Assembly: GCF_004795105.1 (NCBI RefSeq)
Contig: NZ_SSBL01000001.1
Span: 434,001 to 498,000, forward strand
DNA length: 64,000 nt
Origin: Streptomyces sp. A0642
Lineage (GTDB): Bacteria > Actinomycetota > Actinomycetes > Streptomycetales > Streptomycetaceae
Direction of reading: 5' to 3'
The position numbers and the translations under genes were made by a program. The notes beneath the pieces are model-generated. The model was not told the DNA's origin. It saw nothing but the letters and a program-made list of their open reading frames with translations, and did no database searches. Positions 42,413-53,449 of the stretch are shown here, one piece after another (position 1 is the stretch's first letter; every line of letters starts with the position of its first letter).

Positions 42413-43813
42413 ATGACCCGCACCGTCATCCACGGCGGCCTCGTCATCACCGCGTCCGACGAGATCCACGCCGACGTACTCGTCGAGGGCGGCCGCGTCG
42501 CCGCGCTCGCCGCGCCCGGCACCGACGCCGCAGCAGCCTGGACCGCCGACCGGACCATCGACGCCACGGGTAAGTACGTCATCCCGGGCGGTGTCGACGC
42601 GCACACGCACATGGAGATGCCGTTCGGCGGCACCTTCGCGGCGGACACCTTCGAGACCGGCACCCGGGCCGCCGCCTGGGGCGGCACCACCACGATCGTC
42701 GACTTCGCGATCCAGTCCGTGGGGCGCTCGCTGCGCGAGGGGCTCGACGCCTGGTACGCCAAGGCGGACGGCAACTGCGCGATCGACTACGCGTTCCACA
42801 TGATCCTCGCCGATGTGAACGAGTCCTCGCTCAAGGAGATGGACCTGCTGGTCGCGGAGGGCGTCACGTCCTTCAAGCTGTTCATGGCCTACCCGGGCGT
42901 CTTCTACAGCGACGACGGCCAGATCCTGCGCGCCATGCAGCGGGCCGGGTCCAACGGCGGCCTGATCATGATGCACGCGGAGAACGGCATCGCCATCGAC
43001 GTCCTGGTCGAACAGGCCCTCGCCGCCGGCCGCACGGATCCCCGCTTCCACGGGGACGTACGGAAGGTGGCACTGGAGGCCGAGGCCACCCATCGCGCGA
43101 TCCAGCTGGCCCGCGTCGCCGGGGCCCCGCTGTACGTCGTGCACGTCTCCGCCGACGAGGCCGTCGCCGAGATCGCGGCCGCCCGGCACAAGGGGCTGCC
43201 CGTCTTCGGCGAGACCTGCCCGCAGTACCTCTTCCTCTCCACCGACAACCTGGCCGAGCCGGACTTCGAGGGAGCCAAGTACGTCTGCTCCACACCACTG
43301 CGGCCGAAGGAGCACCAGGAAGCCCTGTGGCGGGGCCTGCGGAACAACGAACTCCAGGTCGTCTCCACCGACCACTGCCCCTTCTGCTTCTCCGGGCAGA
43401 AGGAGAGGGGCCGCGGCGACTTCTCGAAGATCCCCAACGGCATGCCGGGCGTCGAGCACCGGATGGACCTGCTGCACCAGGCGGTCGTCGACGGCCACAT
43501 CTCGCGCCGCCGCTGGATCGAGATCGCCTGCGCCTCACCGGCCCGGATGTTCGGCCTCTACCCGAAGAAGGGCACCATCGCCCCGGGCTCGGACGCCGAC
43601 ATCGTCGTCTACGACCCGCACGCCGAGCACACCCTCTCCGCCGAGACGCACCACATGAACGTCGACTACTCGGCGTACGAGGGCAAGCGCGTCAGAGGGC
43701 GGGTGGAGACCGTTCTGTCACGCGGGGTTCCCGTGATCGACAACCGTGCGTACGCGGGGAAGGCGGGGCACGGAACGTACGTGCCGCGAGGCATCAGCCA
43801 GTACGCGCACTGA
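42413..43813 (+). CDS. hydA: Dihydropyrimidinase / D-hydantoinase
   Basis: 466 residues, ATG 42413 with GGAGGGG at 42402-42408. Cyclic amidohydrolase with binuclear metal site: HxH in DAHTHMEMPFGG, the carboxylated Lys in TSFKLFMAYPG, His in MMHAENG, His in VVHVSADEA and Asp in STDHCPF. It opens dihydrouracil to N-carbamoyl-beta-alanine. It is the third gene in the series and carries its own upstream motif, so it may start a second transcript. Confidence 0.93.
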   Translation: MTRTVIHGGLVITASDEIHADVLVEGGRVAALAAPGTDAAAAWTADRTIDATGKYVIPGGVDAHTHMEMPFGGTFAADTFETGTRAAAWGGTTTIVDFAIQSVGRSLREGLDAWYAKADGNCAIDYAFHMILADVNESSLKEMDLLVAEGVTSFKLFMAYPGVFYSDDGQILRAMQRAGSNGGLIMMHAENGIAIDVLVEQALAAGRTDPRFHGDVRKVALEAEATHRAIQLARVAGAPLYVVHVSADEAVAEIAAARHKGLPVFGETCPQYLFLSTDNLAEPDFEGAKYVCSTPLRPKEHQEALWRGLRNNELQVVSTDHCPFCFSGQKERGRGDFSKIPNGMPGVEHRMDLLHQAVVDGHISRRRWIEIACASPARMFGLYPKKGTIAPGSDADIVVYDPHAEHTLSAETHHMNVDYSAYEGKRVRGRVETVLSRGVPVIDNRAYAGKAGHGTYVPRGISQYAH

Positions 43814-43911
43814 ACCCTCACGGGTGACCGGAAGTGGGGCCCGGGTTGCCGGCGCACAGTCGCGCCCGGCCCCCTGCCGCCGGCGCCGCGGGCCCGGCCG
43901 GCGGGTCGCGG

Positions 43912-44535
43912 TCAGCACCGGACGCAGGAGACGACCACGACGAGAGGCCAGAACGACTGACCGAACGTGAGCACCCGCTCGGCCGCTCCTGCGGTGCCGA
44001 GCACGAAGAGGGCGAGCAGGAACCAGGCGCCGCCCGCCCACATCAGGGCTGAAGCGCCGACGGAGGGACCCGGCCGCAGGCCCCACGGTGCTCTGCGGTC
44101 CGCAGACGCGGCGCCCGGCGCCGGCAGAGGCCGCCTGGCCGGGACGCCGCGGCGCACGGCCAGGACCGGCCACACCGCCAGCAACGAGAAGCCCACGGTC
44201 ACTACGACACCGTGCGGGAAGGAGCCGCCGCTCAGCGGGGCCGGGAACAGCGCGAGCAGCATCGCCGAGAGCCCGCCGCCCGCCAGCGCCACCCGGCCGA
44301 GGGGCGCGGCGGGGCGCAGCCCGCAGGCGGTCACCACGTGACAGGCGCCGAGGGCCAGCAGGGCTGAGGTCATCACCCAGTAGCTGCCCGCCCCGTCGGC
44401 GGCGAGGACGCTGATCGTGGTCGAGGCGGGATCGTAGGCGGGCCCCTGGAGCGCCGCCGATGCCGTCCAGCCGCCGACGAGAAGGACGGGAGCGGACACC
44501 GAGGAGAACAGGACCCACAACGGGACAGAGCGCAT
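43912..44535 (-). CDS. DUF998-family membrane protein
   Basis: 207 residues with six membrane helices: VPLWVLFSSVSAPVLLVGG, YWVMTSALLALGACHVVTA, LGRVALAGGGLSAMLLALF, VVVTVGFSLLAVWPVLAV, ASALMWAGGAWFLLALFVL, SFWPLVVVVSCVRC. The early GGWTASAALQGPAYDPASTTISVLAADGA fits the family DUF998, which has no assigned role. A single gene, opposite in strand to the pyrimidine operon; it is the left edge of the block inserted in that locus. Confidence 0.78.
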   Translation of the reverse strand: MRSVPLWVLFSSVSAPVLLVGGWTASAALQGPAYDPASTTISVLAADGAGSYWVMTSALLALGACHVVTACGLRPAAPLGRVALAGGGLSAMLLALFPAPLSGGSFPHGVVVTVGFSLLAVWPVLAVRRGVPARRPLPAPGAASADRRAPWGLRPGPSVGASALMWAGGAWFLLALFVLGTAGAAERVLTFGQSFWPLVVVVSCVRC

Positions 44536-44625
44536 CGCAGCACGCTAGAGCGCCCGGGCCCGCAACTCCCGGCGCACACGCCCGCCGGCGCCGAGGAGGA
44601 GTGTGCCGCCGGTCCGGACGCGGCC

Positions 44626-45387
44626 CTATCCGCTGTGGTCCGCCGCAGCGGTCTTCGCGCGCCCGTCGCCCCGCACGTGGTAGACGTTGAACGCCTTGCG
44701 GATGACGGGCTGGGCGACGTTGCGTACGGGGACGCCGCCACTGGTCATCCCGTGCTCGGTGCCCGCGTGCGCATGGCCGTGGACGGCCAGGTCCGCGCCG
44801 GCCGCGTCCACCGCTTCCGCGAGCAGGTAGCTCCCGAGGAACGGGTAGATCTCCAGGGGTTCCCCCGCCAGCGTGTCCGGTACCGGCGCGAAGTGCGTGA
44901 GCGCGACGCGTGTATCGCATCCCTGCTCGGCCAGATCCGTCAGAGAGGCCCGCAGTCCGTCGGCGCAGCGGCGGGTGTACCGGATGAACTCCTTCATCAG
45001 GGGTTCGCCGAACTCGCTGCCGCTGCGGCCCGCGAATCCGCCGCCGAAGCCCTTGGTGCCCGCGATCCCCACCCGCCTGCCCTCGACCTCCACCACGGTG
45101 CTCTGGCCCTCCAGCACCCGCACGCCCCCTTCGCGGAGGATGGCGGTGACCTCTTCCGGCCGCTCGTCGTGGTGGTCGTGGTTGCCGAGCACGGCGACGA
45201 CCGGCACCGGGAGGCCGGCCATCTCCCGGGCGACCACCCTGGCCTCGTCCGGCGTGCCGTGGCGCGTCAGGTCTCCGGCCAGGAGCAGCAGGTCCGCGCA
45301 GTCGGCAAGCGTCTCGAAGGCGGGCCGGAGCACACCCTCGCTGTCGAGACCCATGTGAATGTCCCCCACGGCCGCCACGCGGATCAT
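44626..45387 (-). CDS. Calcineurin-like metallophosphoesterase
   Basis: 253 residues. Metal ligands: DIHMG near residue 9-13, GDLTRHG, GNHDHHDERPEEV, His in LTHFAPVP, and GHAHAGTEH. The loops are those of cytosolic phosphodiesterases acting on nucleotides or phosphoproteins. It is the last of three genes: its ATG overlaps the stop of a BON-like gene, which overlaps a nucleotidyltransferase gene, so the three are translated together. Confidence 0.9.
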   Translation of the reverse strand: MIRVAAVGDIHMGLDSEGVLRPAFETLADCADLLLLAGDLTRHGTPDEARVVAREMAGLPVPVVAVLGNHDHHDERPEEVTAILREGGVRVLEGQSTVVEVEGRRVGIAGTKGFGGGFAGRSGSEFGEPLMKEFIRYTRRCADGLRASLTDLAEQGCDTRVALTHFAPVPDTLAGEPLEIYPFLGSYLLAEAVDAAGADLAVHGHAHAGTEHGMTSGGVPVRNVAQPVIRKAFNVYHVRGDGRAKTAAADHSG

Positions 45388-45638
45388 GCGACCTCCTCCG
45401 GGTGGTCCGGGGCCGCTGGATCAGCCACCACGACGTCGAAGTGAACGGTCTCGCCCACGAGTTCGTCGTTCACCGTGCGCAGCAGCTCGCTGCGGCAGTG
45501 TGCCGTGGGAACGGTTCCCATGACGCTCACGGACGATCCGCGGTTCTCGATGCGGATGCCGAGCTCACCCAGCTCCTCCGCGGCGAGACGTTCCTTCAGA
45601 TGGGCGATGCGGTATTCGGCGTTGGCGGGGTCGTTCAT
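45384..45638 (-). CDS. Small BON-like protein in the nucleotidyltransferase operon
   Basis: 84 residues. The sequence (RIAHLKERLAAEELGELGIRIENRGSSVSVMGTVPTAHCRSELLRTVNDELVGETVHFDVVVAD) has a BON-like pattern: helix, then strand IRIENRGSSVSVMGTVP, helix, and a final strand. BON domains bind membranes or nucleic acid or act as accessory modules. No signal peptide. Four-base overlaps on both sides fix its place as middle gene. Tentative classification. Confidence 0.7.
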   Translation of the reverse strand: MNDPANAEYRIAHLKERLAAEELGELGIRIENRGSSVSVMGTVPTAHCRSELLRTVNDELVGETVHFDVVVADPAAPDHPEEVA

Positions 45639-46330
45639 CGTTCTCCTCCTCGCGGCGCGATGACTTCCAGGCGTTCCAGCAGAAAGAGGAAGGCCGCCGG
45701 CATCGGTGCGTCTCCGTACTCGCCGCGGATCGCCTGCCAGTCGACCCTCTCGCGCAGTTGCCGGGCGATGGGCAGCACGGCGCCGAAGTCGCAGTGGTGC
45801 TCCGAGAAGGCGGCGAGCAGGGCCCGCATCAGATCGGTCGGCGCCAGCACCGGCATGTGGACGGAGTCCACCGGCAGCTCCGTGGCCCGCTCCAGCAACT
45901 CCGTCGTCACGGGCCGGCTCGCCAGCTCGAAGATGAGGTCGATGTCCTGGCCGAGGCACTTGGCCTTGACCAGCCAGTCCTCCGGAGGGGTGAAGACCGG
46001 CAGACCGGCCTCCTCCAAGGTGGCCACGACCGCGTCGGCGTCCTCCGGCCGGATACAGAAGTCGGCGTCGTGCTGGAGGTTGCCGGTACCGCCGTGCGCG
46101 TAGACGGCGACGCTGCCGGCGAGGGCGAAGGCGTGCCCGTGTTTCTTCAGGATGGAGGCGACCTGCTTGGCCGCCTCCAGAATCGCCTGGTTGAGGTCGG
46201 GCGGAAGCTCCTCGGCGGGGAGCTCGTGGTCCGGGGACGCTCCCGCGGGCCCGTCGGCGCCGCCCGCCGGACGGAACTCGGTGACGGGCTCGCGTCCGCC
46301 GGGAGGGTTGCCTTCCGCGTTCGGTGTCAC
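45635..46330 (-). CDS. Nucleotidyltransferase-fold protein
   Basis: 231 residues from GTG 46330, chosen for GGAG upstream and because the earlier frame is Arg/Pro-rich non-coding-like. The N-terminal 45 residues are a Pro/Glu-rich linker. Then a nucleotidyltransferase core: FALAGSVAVYAHGGTGNLQHDADFCI (GS-x9-D-x-D), with LGQDIDLIFEL as the third acidic strand. The family includes antibiotic adenylyltransferases and MNT toxin-antitoxins. This one has a C-terminal helical part (LAPTDLMRALLAAFSEHHCDF). The partner and substrate are unknown. First gene of a three-gene operon. Confidence 0.8.
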   Translation of the reverse strand: MTPNAEGNPPGGREPVTEFRPAGGADGPAGASPDHELPAEELPPDLNQAILEAAKQVASILKKHGHAFALAGSVAVYAHGGTGNLQHDADFCIRPEDADAVVATLEEAGLPVFTPPEDWLVKAKCLGQDIDLIFELASRPVTTELLERATELPVDSVHMPVLAPTDLMRALLAAFSEHHCDFGAVLPIARQLRERVDWQAIRGEYGDAPMPAAFLFLLERLEVIAPRGGER

Positions 46331-46694
46331 CTGCTGCTCCGTTTCCGGACGCCTGCCGCCGCACCGGGTGTGCGGCTCGGGAGGCGTCGACGATTCCTGC
46401 CCAGGTACCACCGGTACCCCGACCGCCGTCGTCGACACGGGCCGGTCTTCCGCCCGCCACCGGCGCCCCTCGCGAGCGGGGCCGGATTTCCCTTGTGCCG
46501 GATTTCCCTTATCCCGCAGGGACACGTCCGCCACCTTCCCGGCGGGGCGGACACCGCCGGGGCTCGCCGTCAGGGGGCCGATGCGGCGACAACCGCCGGT
46601 CCGACCGGATGTTCGGCCGGTCCGAAGCCGCATATCTCGCATATCATGAAAAACTGGTCATAGGGAACGAAACGGGTCGAAGGAGTCGACGAAC
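46331..46694. other. Divergent gap upstream of catalase
   Basis: Bases 46620-46680 are AT-rich (GCATATCTCGCATATCATGAAA) just ahead of the catalase GTG and likely carry its promoter, with a repeated CATATC. The left part has no gene signals. A CatR/Fur-type operator is possible but not provable by eye. Confidence 0.45.
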
Positions 46695-48353
46695 GTGACG
46701 GACGTATCGAGCAAGGGCCCCGCCTCCGGTGACGACCGGAAGACGCTGACCAACCGGCAGGGCCATCCGGTCTACGACAACCAGAACCAGCGCACCGTCG
46801 GCGCCCGCGGCCCGGCCACGCTGGAGAACTACCAGTTCCTCGAGAAGATCAGCCACTTCGACCGCGAGCGCATCCCCGAACGCGTCGTGCACGCCCGGGG
46901 TGTGACCGCGTACGGCTACTTCGAGGCGTACGGGACCTTCGGTGACGAGCCCATCGGCCGCTTCACCCGCGCCAAGCTCTTCCAGGAGCGCGGCAAGCGC
47001 ACGGATGTCGCCGTGCGCTTCTCGACCGTCATCGGCGGCCGCGACTCCTCCGAAGCGGCCCGCGACCCCCGCGGCTTCGCGGTGAAGTTCTACACCGAGG
47101 ACGGCAACTGGGACCTCGTCGGCAACAACCTGGGCGTCTTCTTCATCCGGGACGCCATCAAGTTCCCCGACGTCATCCACGCCCTCAAGCCGGACCCGGT
47201 GACCTTCGAGCAGCAGCCGCGGCGGATCTTCGACTTCATGTCCCAGACGCCCGAGTCCATGCACATGCTGGTCAACCTGTTCAGCCCGCGGGGCATCCCG
47301 TCGGACTACCGGCACATGCAGGGTTTCGGCGTCAACACGTACAAGTGGGTCAACGAGGAGGGCGAGACCCTTCTGGTGAAGTACCACTGGATGCCCAAGC
47401 AGGGCGTCCGCAGCATGACCGAGGAGGACGCGGCCCACGTGCAGGCCGAGGGCCTGGGCCACGCCACCAAGGACCTGTACGAGTCGGTCGCGCGCGGCGA
47501 CCACCCGGAGTGGGAACTGCTCGTCCAGGTGATGGAGGACCACGACCACCCCGAGCTGGACTTCGACCCCCTCGACGACACGAAGACGTGGCCCGAACAG
47601 GACTTCCCGCCGAAGGCGGTCGGCCGGATGGTGCTGAACCGGATGCCGGAGAACTACTTCGCGGAGAACGAGCAGATCTCCTTCGGCACCGGTGTGCTCG
47701 TCGACGGGCTCGACTTCTCCGACGACAAGATGCTCGTCGGCCGCACCTTCTCGTACAGCGACACCCAGCGCTACCGGGTCGGTCCCAACTACCTCCAGCT
47801 GCCCGTCAACCAGGCCAAGAACGCCGACGTGCGGACCAACCAGCGCGACGGGCTGATGGCCTATCACGTCGACGGGGGCGGCGAGAACCCCCTCGTCAAC
47901 TACGAGCCGTCCCTCACCGGCGGACTGCGGGAGGCCCGGTATCCGACCCACGACGAGGTGGGGCCGGAGATCCGCGGCAGGCTGACGCGCAAGCGCATCC
48001 CGCGGACCAACGACTACCTGCAGGCCGGCCAGCGTTATCTCCTGATGGAGCAGTGGGAGCGGGACGATCTGGTGCAGAACCTCGTCGGCCTGCTCGCCCA
48101 GTGCGACCGGGTGGTCCAGGAGAGGATGGTCTGGCACTTCCTCCTCGTGGAGAACGAGCTGGGCCTCAAGATCGGCGACGGCCTCGGCATCCGCGCGCAG
48201 GACGTCGCGGGACTCGAGCCGCTGGCCGGGCAGGAACTCGGCGACGAGGACCGTAAGCGGCTCACCCGCCTGGGGAAGAACCCGCCGCGCGACGTCAGCG
48301 GGCTGACCATGACGCACTGCGTCCCGAACGAGCGGCACGTCGTCACCCGCTGA
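46695..48353 (+). CDS. kat: Monofunctional haem catalase
   Basis: 552 residues from GTG 46695 (AAGGAG at 46679-46684). Small-subunit catalase: distal His in [16 protein letters not shown], Asn in [11 protein letters not shown], haem-binding [17 protein letters not shown] with the proximal Tyr, and the 50-residue extra C-terminus of clade-1 type is present in modest form. It disproportionates hydrogen peroxide in the cytoplasm. No regulator is adjacent. It lies inside the block that splits the pyrimidine locus. Confidence 0.95.
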   Translation: MTDVSSKGPASGDDRKTLTNRQGHPVYDNQNQRTVGARGPATLENYQFLEKISHFDRERIPERVVHARGVTAYGYFEAYGTFGDEPIGRFTRAKLFQERGKRTDVAVRFSTVIGGRDSSEAARDPRGFAVKFYTEDGNWDLVGNNLGVFFIRDAIKFPDVIHALKPDPVTFEQQPRRIFDFMSQTPESMHMLVNLFSPRGIPSDYRHMQGFGVNTYKWVNEEGETLLVKYHWMPKQGVRSMTEEDAAHVQAEGLGHATKDLYESVARGDHPEWELLVQVMEDHDHPELDFDPLDDTKTWPEQDFPPKAVGRMVLNRMPENYFAENEQISFGTGVLVDGLDFSDDKMLVGRTFSYSDTQRYRVGPNYLQLPVNQAKNADVRTNQRDGLMAYHVDGGGENPLVNYEPSLTGGLREARYPTHDEVGPEIRGRLTRKRIPRTNDYLQAGQRYLLMEQWERDDLVQNLVGLLAQCDRVVQERMVWHFLLVENELGLKIGDGLGIRAQDVAGLEPLAGQELGDEDRKRLTRLGKNPPRDVSGLTMTHCVPNERHVVTR

Positions 48354-48364
48354 GGCGGAACGCG

Positions 48365-48399
48365 GGCCCCGGGGCCGGACACGCGCCGGCTCCGGGGCC
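48365..48399. terminator. Hairpin terminator after catalase
   Basis: GGCCCCGGGGCCGG (48365-48378) pairs with CCGGCTCCGGGGCC (48386-48399) with one mismatch and a 7-base loop. It lies 12 bp after the catalase stop. Confidence 0.7.
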
Positions 48400-48459
48400 A
48401 CCGAGACCCGGCCGGGCCCGGCGGCGTCCGGTCGGCCCGCCGTTCAAGGGGGCAGCACG

Positions 48460-48948
48460 TCAGCCCTCGGGATCGGGGGCCGGCGGCAGGTCCTCCTCGC
48501 GGACGGTGTGGACCGCGGCCTCCTCGGCGCCCGCCGCGCCGCCGTCCACGCCCGCGTCGAAGGCCACGGCTTCCTTGGTGCTGTCGGGGCGCACGCCCTC
48601 GTCCGGGGCCACCAGACGGCCCGCCCGGTCCTCCCCGGCCTCCGGGTCGAGGGGCTCGCCCTCACCGTCCGGCAGGTCGCCGACGCCGTCGCCGTCGGGC
48701 TGCCCCGTGTCCGGTACCTCCTGAGCCAGGCGCTCGTCCAGGGACTCGCCCTCGTGCTGCTCCGCGGCCGTGGTGCCGGTCTTCGTGACGCCCAGCGGCT
48801 TCTCCGGCGGCGAGTAGCCCTCGTCGAGCACGTCGTCGTACGTGCGTTCGTCCACCGCGTCCTGCATGTCCAGGGGCGCCGCGTCCTCCTGCTCCTCGTT
48901 GCCGCCGGTCGGCTGGTAGGCGTCGTCCGCCATGTTCTGGTCGCTCAT
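48460..48948 (-). CDS. Acidic conserved hypothetical protein (DUF5709-like)
   Basis: 162 residues, strongly acidic, no signal, no membrane helix. It begins MSDQNMADDAYQPTG and contains DERTYDDVLDEGYSPPEKPLGVTK, ESLDERLAQEV and DPEAGEDRAGRLVAPDEG. These Asp/Glu-rich segments match my memory of the actinobacterial family DUF5709, function unknown. Probably intrinsically disordered. Divergent from the LLM oxidoreductase gene. Confidence 0.78.
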   Translation of the reverse strand: MSDQNMADDAYQPTGGNEEQEDAAPLDMQDAVDERTYDDVLDEGYSPPEKPLGVTKTGTTAAEQHEGESLDERLAQEVPDTGQPDGDGVGDLPDGEGEPLDPEAGEDRAGRLVAPDEGVRPDSTKEAVAFDAGVDGGAAGAEEAAVHTVREEDLPPAPDPEG

Positions 48949-49320
48949 CACTGCCCTCGCGCTTCGTGATCCGTCGGGTCGCGCTCCGTCATCGATGGTC
49001 GCGCCTCGATTCCTCGCAGTGCCCGCGACACACCCCGCCAAACGACCGGCGGTACGCACGGATGGCCGCGGCGGGCCACGGACGGCCCCGGCGTGCCGCG
49101 GAGGGCCTCTTCCCAAAGCCCCGGAACCGGTCCAGAATCATCCCCCCGCGACTCGCGCTCGGGGCGGCGTCGTGCACCGTCCGGTGCGACCCCGTGTGGA
49201 AGGATCTGCCCGAACGCGGCACTCGAGGGCGGCACTGACCTGCACATTCCGACCGGCCGCGCAGGCCACGGCATGCACACCCGCGCTCCACCTGTCAGCA
49301 CCCGGACCAGGAGCACATGT
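48949..49320. other. Divergent gap before the LLM oxidoreductase gene
   Basis: A 372-bp GC-rich gap with no gene. Neither TACGTTCT nor a clear -10/-35 was recognised. Confidence 0.4.
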
Positions 49321-50322
49321 ATGGACTTCGGACTCGTCCTGCAGACGGACCCTCCCGCCTCGGCCGTCGTCGGCCTGATGCGCCGCGCCGAACGCAACGG
49401 CTTCCGCTACGGCTGGACCTTCGACTCGGCGGTGCTCTGGCAGGAGCCCTTCGTCATCTACAGCCGCATCCTCGAACACACCGAACGCCTCGTGGTCGGC
49501 CCCATGGTGACCAACCCGGGAACCCGCACCTGGGAGGTGACCGCCTCCACCTTCGCCACCCTCAACGACATGTACGGCAACCGCACGGTGTGCGGCATCG
49601 GCCGCGGCGACTCGGCGATGCGCGTCGCCGGACGCAGCCCCAACACCCTGGCCCGGCTCGGGGAGGCCATCGACGCCATCCGCGACCTCGCCGAGGGGCG
49701 CGAGGCGCTCGTCGACGGACAGCCGGTGCAGATCCCCTGGATCAAGGACGGCCGGCTGCCCGTATGGATGGCCGCGTACGGCCCCAAGGCGCTCGCGCTC
49801 GCCGGGCAGAAGGCCGACGGCTTCATCCTCCAGCTCGCCGACCCCTTCCTCACCGAATGGATGATCAAGGCCGTACGGGACGCGGCAGCCGAGGCGGGAC
49901 GCGACCCGGACTCCGTGACCATCTGCGTGGCCGCGCCCGCCTACGTGGGGGACGACCTCGACCACGCCCGCGAGCAGTGCCGCTGGTTCGGCGGCATGGT
50001 CGGCAACCACGTCGCCGACCTGGTCTCCCGCTACGGCGAGCACTCCGGACTCGTCCCCGAGGCCCTGACCGCGTACATCGCCGGACGCTCGGGATACGAC
50101 TACAGCCACCACGGCCGTGCCGGGAACCCCGACACCACCTTCGTCCCTGACGAGATCGTCGACCGCTTCTGCCTCCTGGGCCCGCCCGAGGCGCACATCG
50201 AGAAGCTGCGCGCGCTGCGCGACCTGGGCGTCGACCAGTTCGCCGTGTACAACATGCACGACGCCCGCGAGGCGACGATCGACGCCTACGGATCCGAGAT
50301 CATCCCCGCGCTCACCGACTGA
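49321..50322 (+). CDS. LLM-class F420-dependent oxidoreductase (TIGR03842 type)
   Basis: 333 residues from ATG 49321. Luciferase-like TIM barrel: MDFGLVLQTDPPASAVVGLM, FRYGWTFDSAVLWQEPF, LVVGPMVTNPGTRTWEVTAS, VCGIGRGDSAMRVAGR, LPVWMAAYGPKALALAG and GVDQFAVYNMHD. This is the subgroup that I remember occurring beside dihydropyrimidinase and NCS1 permease genes in actinobacteria. Its reaction is not established; F420-linked oxidation in the pyrimidine route is inferred from context. NCS1 follows 121 bp downstream. Confidence 0.88.
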   Translation: MDFGLVLQTDPPASAVVGLMRRAERNGFRYGWTFDSAVLWQEPFVIYSRILEHTERLVVGPMVTNPGTRTWEVTASTFATLNDMYGNRTVCGIGRGDSAMRVAGRSPNTLARLGEAIDAIRDLAEGREALVDGQPVQIPWIKDGRLPVWMAAYGPKALALAGQKADGFILQLADPFLTEWMIKAVRDAAAEAGRDPDSVTICVAAPAYVGDDLDHAREQCRWFGGMVGNHVADLVSRYGEHSGLVPEALTAYIAGRSGYDYSHHGRAGNPDTTFVPDEIVDRFCLLGPPEAHIEKLRALRDLGVDQFAVYNMHDAREATIDAYGSEIIPALTD

Positions 50323-50340
50323 CCGCGCCGCCCCCTCTTC

Positions 50341-50391
50341 TCGTACGCACCTCGTCCCTCGACCGCGCGTTCCCTCCCCTCGTACGCAACC
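50341..50391 (+). promoter_or_regulatory. Paired CGTACGCA repeats upstream of the NCS1 gene
   Basis: TCGTACGCAC (50341-50350) and TCGTACGCAA (50380-50389) are two copies of TCGTACGCA 39 bp apart in the 121-bp gap before the permease. The CGTACGCAC core also occurs in the ureidopropionase upstream region (40079-40087). They could be part of the same regulon. Confidence 0.4.
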
Positions 50392-50443
50392 CCCCGCGCC
50401 CCGCCCCGCACGGCACCGTTCCCGAGCGAAGGGTCAAGCCGCC

Positions 50444-51994
<1,551 letters not shown>

Positions 51995-52928
51995 CGTCGA
52001 ACGAGTCGGCTGGCGAGGGCGTGGTCCGGGGAACCGGCTCGTCGAAGGCGGAGAAGCCCACGACCGCGTCCGCGCCGTTGCCCTCGATGGTGAGCCGCAG
52101 CGGATACGGCTTGCCGGTGGCCGCCACGTCCACCGTCAGCGTCGTACCGTCCCGCATCCTCGTCACCGGCACGACGGACGCCTTGCCGAGCATCGTCTTC
52201 GCGCCCTTGTTGAGCGTGCCGGTGTCGTCGTTCGCGTTGTCGCTGACCAGCTTCTGGAAGGTGTTGAGGTCACAGGTCCTGGTCAGGGCGCTCAGCCGGG
52301 GGTCGTCCGCCGACCCCTTCATGTAGCGGCCGCCCACGATCGCGGCGAAGGCGGAACCGCCGTTGGGGACCTGGTTCTCCCAGAAGTCCGCGTCGGGCTT
52401 GATCCAGACGTCGTCGCCCCGCTTCACGATCAGCGCCGAGCCCTGGCCGGCGCCGAGGTTCACCGAACCGTTGCAGTTGCCGTCCCGGTCCAGGGTGAGC
52501 TCCAGCGACATGGGGGTACGTCCGCTGCCGAGGTCCCCACGCGTGCTCAGGTGCAGGGACTCGGCGCCGAGCAGTGCGTCGCGGGAGCGGTCGGCGATCT
52601 GCTGCGCGGTGAGGTGGTCGATGTCCTCCGCGTGGGCCGTGCCGCCGGCGAGGCCGCCGGCGGTGACGGAGAGCACGATCGCCGCAGTCCATGCTGCGGG
52701 GCGTGTGCCGAGGTGTGGACCGGTCACGTCGCCTCCTCGAAGGGTCGTGGCGGGACTGTCCGGGTCTGCGGTCTGAATCATTCGAGCGTACGCCGGAGGA
52801 GTGGCGGCTGCGCGACGGCGCACGTCCGGTACACCTCGGTGTGTACACAGCGTGACGTCGTGCGCCCTTTTCCGGTTAAGGGGGCGGAGGCGGTTGTCAG
52901 GGACCGCTCGCACGGCCGAAGGGAAGAC

Positions 52929-53297
52929 ATGAAGAAGTCCATGGGGAATCTGTTCAGGGGCGTCGTGTGCGGTGCCGCCGTCACCGGGGTGGCCGTGGCG
53001 CTCGCGGTGCCGGCCGGTCCGGCCACGGCGGCCTCCCTCGCGGTTCCGGCTTCGGCGAAGACGCCGCCGGGGCTCTCCTGCGATACGGGCAAGCACGCCG
53101 TCGACGACTACACCGGCTACGCCCTGTGCCGGAACAACGGCGGCACGACGCAGACCTTCTGGGTACACCTGGTCTGCGGCTGGTCCCCGGACGTCGACGG
53201 GGAGCACGTCACGCTGAACCCGGGCCAGTCCGGTCAGTCGACCGCGCACTGCGCCGGGCTCGGGACCGGGATCGGCGAGATCACCGTTCAGCCGTAG
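52929..53297 (+). CDS. Small secreted protein
   Basis: 122 residues. Sec signal peptide FRGVVCGAAVTGVAVALAVPAGPATA with cleavage near ATA-AS, leaving about 80 residues: SCDTGKHAVDDYTGYALCRNNGG and FWVHLVCGWSPDVDGEHVTLNPGQSGQSTAHCAG. Four Cys allow two disulfides. Not recognised as any known family; size and cysteines resemble secreted inhibitors or antimicrobials, but that is speculation. Single gene divergent from the preceding one. Confidence 0.75.
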   Translation: MKKSMGNLFRGVVCGAAVTGVAVALAVPAGPATAASLAVPASAKTPPGLSCDTGKHAVDDYTGYALCRNNGGTTQTFWVHLVCGWSPDVDGEHVTLNPGQSGQSTAHCAGLGTGIGEITVQP

Positions 53298-53449
53298 GGA
53301 CACGGGCCGGTGGCCGCATGGTGCCGCTTTCGCGGGCGGCGCCACGCGGCCCCGGGCGCGGTTGAGGGATCGGCCGCGGCTGGTTACCCTCCAGTAAATC
53401 GTTCGGGCAGGCGACACGCGCGTGACGGTACGAGGAAGGCGGGCAGCCC

